Assembly: GCA_015847255.1 (NCBI GenBank)
Contig: JADLZK010007210.1
Span: 62,001-126,000 of the forward strand
Length of the DNA stretch: 64,000 bases
Source of the DNA: Hyparrhenia diplandra
Lineage: Eukaryota > Streptophyta > Magnoliopsida > Poales > Poaceae
Direction: 5' to 3'
Numbering within the stretch: position 1 is the first letter of the stretch; each line of letters starts with the position of its first letter. The position numbers and the translations under genes are program-made. Below the pieces are notes generated by a model. It was not told where the DNA came from, did not search any database, and saw nothing but the letters and a program-made list of their open reading frames with translations. Below are positions 32,111 to 43,100 of this stretch, piece after piece.

Positions 32111-34169
32111 GAGTAAAATGCATCCGGTACGAGATAGGTACTCCAACTGTAAAATATAACAGTCTGGTACTCAAACTATTCCGCAGGTACCAGATAGATA
32201 CTCCAACTTAGAAACGTAACAGCCAGATACTACCTATTTACGTTGATCACCACCAGTCCAAACTTAGGCCACATAGTCACCATTAGCTGACATGGACTAG
32301 CCACCCTTGAGGTTGTCCACACCGCGGCACGTCAAAGCTTCCTCCAGTACCAAAAATGTTGCAGCGCTGTATGCAATCAGGAACGTGATTGTCCAGTTCG
32401 CACCGCGGTACGCTGCTGCTAGCGAATGAAGCGGAGCTACTCCAGGACGGGCGTGGGGCCTGCGCACGCGCGCCGCCGCTTGCTCGGCTGGACCAAAGAC
32501 GCTTGGCGTGGGAGGCAGAGCCGGAGAGAGAATCGGTGGACCCATCGTTTGATTACCCGCAAAATGTTATAACTCGCAAATCAAAAAACCAAATGAAATT
32601 CCGATTATATCATTGAATTGGTTTAAATAAATTCTTCAAAACAAGATCTCACATGGATATATTTAGATAAAATTATATGGGAACCCACTGATATAGAGTA
32701 TGAGCATCGAAGTATGGATGGTCGCAAATAAAACTATATACAAAGGAGAGAATTTCGATGACGAGGACAGAATATTCTTTTTAGAGTATGGATTTAAAGT
32801 ACGAGGAGTGGGGATAGCATGAGCATGGTAATTTTGCGAACCCCCACGGTCACAGCCATAACACGAGCAAGAGCGGGTCAAGATGGCAACGGGTAAATAC
32901 CCGACGGGTAGTGCCCACCCGCACCCGCACCGCCAGAGTAAATCTTACCCGTCGGGTTACCCGTATCCGCATGCGGGTAGGAAAGTCATTCCATACCCGT
33001 ACCGCCGCGGGTAAATTCTACCCGACGGGTAACCCGCAGTCGCGAACATACCCGAGTATGACATATGAAATGCTTTATAAATTCAAATATTTGATAAATA
33101 TTAGGTCAATATATGTGCACAAAAGCAAATCTAACATCAATTAGCAACAATACTAGTGTTATATATGTAGACTTTAGTTGAATTGGCTCAAATTCTAGTG
33201 TTATATGGGCCAAATTTATTATGATTGTTAGTGATATATGCGGGTATTTATTACCCACGGGTAGACGGGTATGGGTAGCTTACACCGCACCCGCACCGTG
33301 TACCGACGACGGGTAGAAGATTTCTTCCAATAACGTACCGGCGGGTAGAAAAATCATTCCATACCCGCATCTTTATCGGGTAAAACCCGCCGGTCTCGGG
33401 TTTGGGCCGTTGCCATTTTGAAGAGCGGGTAGTGCAGCACAGCGCGGCAGCACAGCGCACGGCACAGCTCGACAGCGCGAGGCTAGCGTGCCACACACAA
33501 GAAACGCAAGGCTGTTGTGTAGATGTGTGTTTGCTTTGTCTTTCCCATTCTTTTTCCTTTCTTTTCTTTTATTACTTTTATTTATCTAGTAAATATGCAC
33601 GTGCGGACACCGCATGCACTAAAATATTTGCATTTTACAATAAATAGATATAGTTGAGCTTTCATAATAATATATTAAATAAATATTAAAATTCACATAT
33701 TGAAACGAATGAATAATCGTGCTGAGAAGCCATCAGGGTAAATAGATTCGTGCCCAGAACATATTGTTACAAAAATCTGACCCGATAGAAAAAAAAATAT
33801 AAGTCCTATAAAAACGGCACAACACAATCAATCGGGTAATAAAGTTTTAGTTCAATTATTCTTGTCATTATAATAGTAAGTACGTGAATCTTTGGATATG
33901 CAAGATCAGCTATTTGCTAGGGCCGACGAGCTCGTCGGCGAGGGGAGGATTAACTTAAAAATTTTGAGTACCTGATTGTTACGTTTGTGAGTTAGAGTAC
34001 CTATCCGGGTACCCACGTAATAGATTGAGTACCTGGTTATTACGTTTTTAAGTTGGAGTACCTATCTGGTACACACAGAATAGTTTGAGTACCTGACTGT
34101 TATGTTTCTAAGATGGAATAACTATCTGGTACCTGCAGAATAGTTTAGATACCCGGGTGCATTTTACTC
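32111..34169. mobile_element. TIR DNA transposon with long subterminal repeats and 8-bp target duplication
   Basis: The left end reads gagtaaaatgcatccggtac and the right end is its near-exact inverse (cccgggtgcattttactc). Terminal inverted similarity extends for over 100 bp, and the right arm contains about three tandem ~63-bp units (gagtacctg..ttacgttt..gttggagtacctatctggta). TTTTTTTA flanks both ends (32,103-32,110 and 34,170-34,177), an 8-bp duplication as in hAT-type elements. The duplication is low in complexity, so 9 bp is not excluded. No transposase is visible. A second element (32,878-33,421) is nested inside. Confidence 0.8.
32878..33421. mobile_element. Nested hAT-like non-autonomous element (544 bp) with 8-bp target duplication
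   Basis: The 15-bp terminal inverted repeats are TCAAGATGGCAACGG (left) and TCAAAATGGCAACGG (right, inverted). They are bordered by an exact 8-bp duplication, AGAGCGGG, at 32,870-32,877 and 33,422-33,429. Subterminal DNA is full of acccg/cgggt words in both orientations (32,890-33,060 and 33,240-33,400), typical of hAT transposase binding arrays. There is no coding capacity. Confidence 0.9.
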
Positions 34170-34430
34170 TTTTTTTATTTTTTCCCGGCGACGTCGGGTT
34201 TCGACCCAAGGCAGATCGCGGCGAAGGCGATTATCGCGCGATGGGAGGGAGGGCTGCGTCGCCAGCAGGGTCGCCGCCACAAGATCTACGCCGGCATGGC
34301 CAACACAGAATCCCTCGTCGCCGTAGCCGACTCCATGGAGGCCAGCGTCCACGCCCGGCTGTCTGGCGGCATGGGAAGAGGAGGAAGATCCGGCTGGGTG
34401 GCGACGATGAACCCTAAGCACGGGACCAGA

Positions 34431-34980
34431 AGGAGTTGTGGGACGGGCGGGGTAGAGGAGGACCCTGTTTTATTTTTTCCCGATGAAACCGACGAACTTG
34501 GTGTTTTCTTTTGCTTTTATTGGTCGAGGCTGGGATTCGAACTCGCGGCGTCGTAGAGCATTGATGCGGGAGGGTGAGGTGTAAGACGATGCATCAAACT
34601 TTCAATCTTAGCCCTCCAATCAGACGATGTTGTTTCATGAGCCGTTGATTTCATCGGTCCTCAAGTGGAACATTATAGTAGAGACTATATATACTTTTAC
34701 AGTGTCTCCATACATATATCAGACATAGTAGTACCTGTATACTTTTACGGTGTCACCATACAAATAAAATTCAACGGCTATATCATACATAGCACCTATA
34801 TACAAGGGCAGGACAACAGAACAATTTACACATACTCCTAGTTAATTAGGCATGATCTGTGAAGCTTGTTAACTTCTTTCTGCTACCACAACCACGCCTC
34901 GATCCATACAGAAACATCTCTCGATTTGCCAAGTCCCACAAACACCAGACGCATGGATCTTGATCCCATCTGGCACATCA
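34431..34980. other. Intergenic, no gene seen
   Basis: Mixed composition. A ~50-bp motif around cttttacagtgtctccatac / cttttacggtgtcaccatac is repeated at about 34,694 and 34,742. Nothing else is recognisable. Confidence 0.5.
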
Positions 34981-35424
34981 TCAGTGGGACGTAGCACACC
35001 GCATCTTGATATCAAGTATTTTTTTTCCTTGGTTAGTTTCTTGTCCGTTCACGCTAGCTTGTGCACTTCTGGAATCTGGATGAGCAGACCCAGTTTCCTC
35101 GATGCACAGCATTGATGCTATAATCTTGTGTTTCTTGGATATTCCCCTCTTTGATCTGGTCAATGGTCTTTCAGTTACATGCTCATCACTTCTTTGGGCT
35201 TGTTTATCAACATCATCAGCTGAGACGCCCAATGATCCATCAAGGTCTTGTGGAAGAGCATGCTCCAAACCCAGCTTTCCAGAATCAACCATTCCTCGTG
35301 AGGAATCTGTATTATTTTGCTCTTCACCAACATTTCCAACGTGTTGAGCTTTGTCACAAATGCTTGCATTGAGTGGAGTTCTAGCAATAGCTGAAAGTGC
35401 ATAGTTATTGCTCCGCATCAGTCT
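34981..35424 (-). CDS. Possible terminal exon, unknown function, downstream of the ASHR3-like gene
   Basis: On the minus strand a clean acceptor (TTTCAAATATAG|ACTG, exon start 35,424) opens about 147 codons to a stop at 34,981. The product is hydrophilic and rich in Ser, Asp, Glu and Lys, with a basic patch TRSKRGISKKHK. It has no recognisable domain. It lies about 1.0 kb beyond the decayed duplicate exons of the ASHR3-like gene and could be the last exon of that duplicate or of a separate gene. An upstream mini-exon candidate (35,577-35,620, donor GAAG|GTAAAT) does not join it in phase. Confidence 0.35.
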   Translation of the reverse strand, partial: RLMRSNNYALSAIARTPLNASICDKAQHVGNVGEEQNNTDSSRGMVDSGKLGLEHALPQDLDGSLGVSADDVDKQAQRSDEHVTERPLTRSKRGISKKHKIIASMLCIEETGSAHPDSRSAQASVNGQETNQGKKILDIKMRCATSH

Positions 35425-35793
35425 ATATTTGAAAAAAAATGAGTTCTACCAGAAAACAATGTTTCCCTACTTTTCCCCATTTTAAGTAATAGGGTATAGG
35501 CTTACAATTTTAAACAATATCATATCTCTCTCAATTTTATTTTGGAAAATATAGAAATTTACCTTCAGATATGAGACCCAACGGATGAAACAATGGGAAG
35601 CTCTTCCTTTTATACCTCCGTACAGGCCTACATACAGTATTTACTGAATGATCACAACAAGTAGGAGTCAATAAACTGGTATAAATATAAAAAAAAAGGG
35701 TCGTCATTTACTAAAGGCATCTTTTAAATCAATCAAACCAGTCTCAGGAAACTTCAAAGCTAAGATTGGCTATACAAAATCAAACTGCGACAT

Positions 35794-36362
35794 GCTTGGT
35801 TTCCTGCTTCCATCTCGCTTTGCCTCGCTCCGCTCGCCTCACCTGGAAAAGCAAGATAGGGCAAACGTGCCTTCGCTGTTTGGTTCTTTTGCCTCCTCTT
35901 CTCTTTCCCTCACTCCACTCTCCTTCCAAGCTGCAAGAGCACAATCTGGGAAGGTTGATCCAGACTACAAGAAGCTGGATTTGGACGGTGGAGAGCTCGT
36001 GTTAGGTCCCAACAAGCTTGAACCAGCATGTAATATGGTAGATTCGGATGGTTGAAGTCAGTTTGGGAGATACTAATCTTGCAGCATCAAAGATGGTGGA
36101 TTTGGTGGTGCAAAATAATGATTTGGAGGAAAAGTGGTTGATTCAGTGAGAAGCAATGGCTGCCACGGACTTGACCAGAGCAGCAACGAAGCAGAGGAAG
36201 GTGAGCGGCACTAAAGCTTGCTATCACGGGAGAGCCGATGGGCAAGGAAAAGCTTGCTCGGCCAGGCTAGTTTGCCTAGCAAAGCAAGGTTCTGGGAGCT
36301 ACCAAACATCTAACCTTGCTGCACAAGGCGAGGCAAGCGGCTTGCTCAGGAACCAAGCACAC
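35794..36362. mobile_element. Putative small TIR element
   Basis: The left edge tgcttggtttcctg and the right edge, inverted, tgcttggttcctg are near-identical. Just inside both edges are gcttgcctcgcc-like words in opposite orientation. Internal DNA has several short open frames without similarity. I could not find a convincing target duplication. Confidence 0.45.
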
Positions 36363-36441
36363 CCAACCTCCTGCCCTTTCCTAAGATACTGCGTGAAAAC
36401 ATTGTTTAACATGTGGATGCAGTCATAGAGTAAGAGGATAC

Positions 36442-36789
36442 CTGCGTAAAGATTCATAATTGCATGAAGAATCAATGCTGCAATTTGTGCAACCAGATTT
36501 GGCAGGAACACCAACATGTTTCATATTGTTCACAGAGACATCTTTATTAGTTAAGAAAATATCAATTATATATAGAGATAAAAGATAGAAAACAACAAAG
36601 GTCATTTCAGAGTGAAAAATGTATCATTAAATAGATATAGAAAGTTTCATTCCACAAGTAGTACTTTAGGATACTGCAACTGATGGGTGTATAGGGGTGG
36701 CTCGTAAACAGCTCCAGGAGTTCCTTAATGGTTGGATTTATGTTGACTTCTTCATTAGCATATGGTACAGGTGGCCGGCAGAAAACTTC
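36442..36789 (-). pseudogene. Decayed duplicate of two ASHR3-like exons
   Basis: Minus-strand bases 36,675-36,789 translate to VFCRPPVPYANEEVNINPT.. and match exon 5 of the neighbouring gene (43,291-43,408, [19 protein letters not shown]). Bases 36,442-36,562 (VGVPAKSGCTNCSIDSSC) match exon 6 (43,049-43,148, [16 protein letters not shown]). Both keep their donor positions (GCA|GTATCC and CGCAG|GTATCC). The second duplicate has lost its acceptor (AG replaced by TG, before 36,562) and the last two cysteines of its zinc-binding motif. The intervening intron is 112 bp against 142 bp in the parent. The pair lies beyond the stop codon of the parent gene, so it is a partial tandem duplicate or the relic of an older gene pair. 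Confidence 0.8.
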
Positions 36790-36995
36790 CTATGAAACAA
36801 ACAAGTAACTGAGGTCATGCTTTAATGACAGCATCACTTGAATAGAAGAGATCTAGCTACATGGTTTCTGCAAACTACCAACTGCAAACTGATGGAGTAG
36901 TTCCATCTGAGATTGAATAAAGAATGTTGCAGTTGCAGGTTACAAAAACATAGATGAGCAATGTGAAAGGACCGTTTCCAAAAGAAATGCATGTA

Positions 36996-37115
36996 CTCCT
37001 CCGTTCCAAAAAGGCTTTTCTAGATACATTGATTTTCTATGCAACACTAGAGATACATAGTAAAATAAATGAATCTAGAAAAGCCAAAGTGAACTACAAT
37101 TTGGAACGGAGGGAG
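36996..37115. mobile_element. Stowaway-like MITE in the 3' UTR of the ASHR3-like gene
   Basis: About 120 bp with ends CTCCTCCGTTCC and GGAACGGAGGGAG, flanked by TA on both sides (36,994-36,995 and 37,116-37,117). It ends 8 bp from the stop codon of the adjacent gene, so a long perfect-hairpin sequence would be in the mRNA 3' end. Confidence 0.88.
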
Positions 37116-37123
37116 TAACATTA

Positions 37124-40100
37124 TTACACAGGATCAGCACATGCTTTTTCAGCAGGAGCTGCAAGGGAAGGGCAGTCAGATATCCGCAGCATGAGTGCAT
37201 GACCTTCACTCACCGATGTTCGCATGCTTGCTGGAGATGCCATGAGGGATGTTCTCTTTCTCTTGTCAGCCCAGCATAGCCGTTTTATGTTTCTTTTGCT
37301 TCTCAGGTTAAAAGAAACCTCAGTACAGTTGGTCCAGGGTAACAAAGAAGCCACTGACTTCAATCTTCGAGCAGAGCTGCCTTGTTCTATGGGAGAATGT
37401 TCATGCAACTTCCCTTGTGCTGCAGTTGCAAGAGCGTTCTGAGTTGGGTTCTTTATTTGGTTGCCCAGGTCTCCAAAATGCAAAAAACTACCAAAAAAGC
37501 AAGCAAATTATTGGTGCTCGAAGTAAAGAGGATAATATCTACACAGTTTAGTATAAAAAGATGCTCTATGTCCTCCGAATATAATCCTGGTCTAACACAA
37601 ATAGAGGAAAAGTGTGCCAATGTCTGGGTTTGCGAACCCAAGGCAGTAACAGTTGAGACCCTAAACCAACAAATAGTTAAAGAAAACTCGACCTGCGGGG
37701 GAAGGACCACCCCCACGGCATTGCACTAAGAAGAGGCTTCTTGTGCGCAGGCCGAGAAACACCCCAAAGTCTGGCTTCCCTGGATGTGCCACCGAGCGCC
37801 TGGGACACATGTCTGCAGACATTTGTATTTCACTGAAAGTGACTCAGAGTCTCAGAGTGGTTACACGCATAACTCAGGAATACAGCCAAAGATGGATGTT
37901 TTTTAACCCAGCCCTGTTTAAATTCGCTCCCACAGGGGCAAAAGGCAGGACATGAGGTGCTACTAAGGTTGCTTCACCCACTAGGTTACAGACCCTTTTG
38001 CAAAACCAGCAAATAGTTATCTTGATTTAGCCACATGAAATGGGCTACCCATAGCATCAATGAGAAGTATTAAAGCAGTAAGAGAAGTCGAATCTTCCTA
38101 TCCTAGCCTATGTTTGTAGGCTTTATTCAGAATTTCACATTACCGAACAATTGCAAAAGGGTTTTCATGATGCATGCAAGTCATAGAGCAAAAAAAATCT
38201 CCAGAAAGCTAATAAAACAAGATATCAAAGTCTCTGGTACTAAAGTTTACACTAGTGATTTACCACATAGAAAAGTAAAGAAATGGTTCAAAGACCTGAG
38301 ATTTCAGATGGGCAAATTATTGGTCACTTGAAAACATGATGAGGAACCCAGATGCTAGTTTGATCACTCCAATGCCTTCCCAAACTAACTAATTCGCAAA
38401 TTCTTTCATGTGTCATTGAAATAAGATGATTGCAGTGAGGCATTTTCTTGTTACTAATACCAAATATACATCTTTATAAACCTATAGCTTCTCGACATTG
38501 CAAGAAAATATACAGTAGCCTACTCAATTAAATGCATGTCCTCTTTATAAGCGGAATAAAGCAAAAATCATTGTCTGGAATACCTGCAGTCATAAGTTAA
38601 GGGCTCTCCAACTTTGATGGAATGAGAGGCAAAGATACCAACTCTTATCTCACCATCAACCAGCCTGGAAAAAACATTGAAACAATCAGGAACATGATAT
38701 TTTTTTGGGGGGGGGGGTGGGGGTGGGGGGGTGGGGGTGCAACAACACAGTATTACCATTTTTCAAGTTTACAATTGGGCTCGTAGCTGTGGTTTAGGAA
38801 ACGTGACATGTTTCCTTTAAATGTCGCATCTATCGTAAAATCTTTGCTGATTTGGCACATGTAGAGGGTTTTGTCACCACACTGTCTTATATCCCAAAGC
38901 CTTTTTTCACGTGTTGCGTCGTCAATGACTGAAATGATGTTTAAAGAAAAGAATGTACATGAGACAAAAAACTGTACAATACAAATGTTTTCAGTAAACT
39001 AGTTTTTCCATTGATCAAATGGTCCCAATAAGATGGTAGCATGCAATGCCAGAGAGGAATATCTGAACCATAAAGGGAATAATTAGAGAACCATTTGAAC
39101 ACAGTGTACAATATTATAAAGTATGTCCTAAACAAATTGTCTCCAAGACTATGCGGCACATATAGTGAATAAGTGTCCCTGTATTGAGCTGTAGCTATAT
39201 AATATATGTTTATGATATTGCTCAAAATTTCTTTCCAGTATCCAAGTATAGAACTGCATAGCTAAGCATTTTTATAAAAACGATGTGAGTTCCCAATTGC
39301 ACATTTGCACTCTGGCAGAAGATGCGGCTCAATCAATGCCCCAACACACACAGCATAGGAAATGTGGGCCTGCAGACCACTACCTTCCAAGGAAAACAAA
39401 CTGTAGACCACTCTAACTACATATACGCCTTGGCCAGAATGATGATTGGAGATTAAGTCATGGAAAGGGTGAACCAGCTGACCGCTGATGACTAAGCGAC
39501 TAAGATGGCCTGCTCCCCAGACACCACCAGGAAAATCCCTCCCCCTTGCACGACTGAATTTCTCCTACCTCCGTTACAGCCCAGTTACTCAAAAGCATCA
39601 AGAAGCATGCCCTTTCAGGTTAGCCATGATAGCTTGCTCTATTTATGAAAATATTTATAACATGAACAAAACAACATTACCTTCACCAACATACTCGATA
39701 ATGAAATCACCTTTCTGCAGTGGCTCCAATGCAACAACTTCCCATCCCAACTGCATTGCCTGTAAAGGAAAATGTTGCCCAGTCGTAATCAAATGAAAAC
39801 AAATGCCCTCTTTGAGCAAGTAAAATTGCACAGTTAGTACCCAAATTGCAAAAAATAATCACTCTCGCCACAATAAACCAGGTCACCTCTATTTCCCATA
39901 TAGAGGTGCATAAATTGCAGGTGTATCTTATTCTTTCTCACTGAACCAATGCCAGGTCAATTCCACGGAGCACCCTATCACTAACACAGTAACACATGTT
40001 GTTTTTGCATCCAAAAACAAATATTTACAACAGCATATTTGCATTAAGTGGTAAGCAACGTTCCCGTCGACGACGAGGCGCCTATGGTGACTTCGAGAAT

Positions 40101-43100
40101 CTCCAGATTTACCGGCTGCCCAGTCCTTCGGAGGTGCTCATAGGGGTAGGGTTTGTGTACGTGTGTTCATAGGGGTGAGTGTGCGTGCGTGTTGTGAGCG
40201 TCTGCGTTTATCTTGTGTAATTCTCAAAAAAGAAGTTTAGAAACCTAAGGGACTGTTGGATGAAGGGAATTTCAACATAATCTTAAGGGTTTGGATGCAA
40301 CACCCATATCCTTGGCGCATTGAATGATGCTTCAAAAAAAATATGTTTTTTTAAACTTGCAGTAACTAGAAGTCTGACACTAGGGTAACAGTAAACTTTG
40401 ATATTACTAAAAAATTCAGTGTGCCAAAGATTAGGCACCACCCTCCTAAGCCTTTGACACACTCATGAGAAAGAATGAGCTTACAAACTTGAAAATTTTG
40501 GAAACTGTAAGTTGTGACATAAATAGCTAGAAAATAAAGTAAGCACATCACTGGCTGGGAGGCTACCTTCACAATTTTAATTTTCTTATCCTTACGGAAT
40601 GGCCTGTTGGCACATAGATCCGAGCAGCAGCATTTTTTTGAACAACTCACGGAAACACTCCTGGTAAGTTGAAATAAAATTTATACAACCATGTATGAGT
40701 CAATTAAATAATTACAGAGTCCATATACATGATAGAGAACTTCATAAATGCTCATTCTAACTGATTTATCAAACATTATCATATTAGTAACATAGGAGTG
40801 CAAACATCCATAATATGCAAAAGTACCAGTGTTAATATTCAGTGCATATAGCACTGCATTTGCTTAGCTTATGATGCAGAAAACAATATGAATAATTGCT
40901 AGGTATGTATTCAAATGTTTAAACTGAGACCCAAGTAAAATGCATGAATACTTCAGGAGTCCAAGTGAAATGAAAACCGCAGGATTGAAACCCGAAAGTG
41001 AAAATTTTGGGTAACAGGATATATTACCATGGTCTTACATTATCAAGACAGAAAATGAGGTTGAAATGAAGAGCAAGCTGAGACTTCACATGACCAACTT
41101 GCTCTTCATTCCAACACACTCTATCTTCCAACCTTTTACGTACTCTTAATATAATGATAAATAGCTTGCTCTTCATTCCAACCTCACACTCTATCTTCCA
41201 ACCTTTTTCTTATTCTTAATATAATGATAAATAGCTCTTATGAGTGTTAAGAATTCAGATTACTGTGCAATTCCTCCAAACCCAGAGAAAGGAATCCTAC
41301 AAAGTGGAACTCTTTTAGCCATTATTATGATGTTTCGACCACTCAAATAGTGCTCATTTTGGAAAATCCTACATTTTCCAGTGAACATTCCTACAAACAG
41401 CCTAGTCTGAACAGAATCGTCACATGGGAGGTGAACAATTGGACGTGCTCTAGAATGCTATCATTTGAACAGTACAAAACTTTCCACAAAACACATACTA
41501 CCATAATACAGAACAAAAAATTGAAGTGAAGTGAGAGATGTAGATCTTGTCCAAGTTTCTTGCAACCTGCAATAACTAAATGATGTAAAATCAAGATCCA
41601 CTCTCTGCTCCAGCATGCTTTGGTTGTCTAGCATTGTGCACATATGGTATCCAACCCCGTCCAACATGTGCACACAAAGAAAATCAAGATTGATCTTCAC
41701 TTAATCCGTGAGCATGTCACCCTTGGTGATGTCCTGCACATTCCTACCACGTCGCAGTATGCTGATATCTTACTAAGGGGTTGCCACTTTAGTCTTCATG
41801 GAGGTCATGTCCAATCTCAACGTCCGTGGTGCCAATGCTTCAACTGCAGGGATGTGTTAGACAACACAAGACAGCTAGCCCAATGGGTTCACTTGGTTGA
41901 TGTCTCCTTATGGGCGATGCACCCACATGTAATTACTAAATAGGACGGCCATCAAGTAAATAGGAATATTACCAGACTGCTTTCCTACGTGGTTGTCAGT
42001 GGTTTGTACTTTATATAATCAGCACATAAGACACAATACAATCCATCAATCTCGTGCCATATTCTCGGTTACAAGGACAATTCCAAAGAGGATTGTTTAA
42101 GTCAAGGATGGTTGGTCAGGCCCTAAGCAACCGTGGTTGGGTCAGATATTGAAAGCACTTTATCTATTCAGGTCAAGTCGAGTACTGACAGGTTTGGGAC
42201 TTGGTTAATGGGTTGGCTTTGCAGCATGATATACCTGACCACCACCGTGCAAGTTGGCACAATCAGGTTCTTATACAGACAGGTCAGCATGTACCTTTTT
42301 TTCCCAGGGAACAATCAAGTTTGCTCCCTAGAAAACAACATGAAGCTTAAAGACATGGAAGAGTTGGCCTCCACTAAAATGCAAAATTTTCGTTTGGCTA
42401 GCCAACAAAATTCGATGAATGCCTGCACAAACGTGGGTTGCCATATCCACTGCCTGCCCCTTTAGTGACCAAACCGAGGAGTCAATCCAACATATCCTTG
42501 TCTCCTGTGTATCTTGGCAGGTCTGGAGCTTGATTCTTCAAAATCTTAATCTTTCCATAATGACCACTACAACAAGGTTCTCTGGTTGTGGTGCAATGCT
42601 ATCATGAGTGTTGCTAAAGATATGTGTAAAGGATTCAATTCTCTAATGCTAGTGGCCTGGTGTGCAAGCACAAGGGCGCTTGTGTCTCATGCTAGTGGCC
42701 TGGTGTTCTGGTGTATTTGGTTGTTTTTTCTTGTGATGTCTATGGTGATTTTTAAGCTTATTTTGTAATTTTTTGGGGGTGGTGCTGTTGTACCATTTCC
42801 CTCTGTGCTTTTGTCCCCTTTATTAATGAAATGAGACACAGCTTTCCTGTGTTGTTTGAACAAAAATACCTAAACAATATAAGTGCACTTTAGGAGGAAA
42901 CAATCAAACAATGATATAGACTATATTTAAAACATGTTTATGCATTAGATTTTCCAGAATCAATTCAGTTCCATATTTCGGATGAATATTTTAAAAACAA
43001 TTTTGCACACATGTCTTTGGCATGTTCCAGCAGAGTAAGAAAGAAAACCTGCATTCACAGTCTTCTTTGCAAGTAGAATCAGCCCTGCAGTTTGTGCACC

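Larger units (their letters stand above)
31829..34430 (-). other. GC-rich putative minus-strand 5' exon split by a transposon
   Basis: The GC-rich flanks 31,829-32,102 and 34,178-34,430 become continuous if the TIR element at 32,111-34,169 and one copy of its target duplication are removed. On the minus strand the block ends in a strong splice donor (CCCACG|GTGAGT, exon end 31,828). Frames on both sides are open (34,421 to 34,164 and 32,083 to 31,857) but no domain is recognisable and no further exons were identified. It may be a real first exon, a UTR, or captured gene DNA. Confidence 0.3.

Noticed and set aside
34531..34560. gggattcgaactcgcgg resembling a tRNA/SINE B box
   Set aside because: No cloverleaf or A box at the right spacing could be folded on either strand, and no anticodon arm is present.
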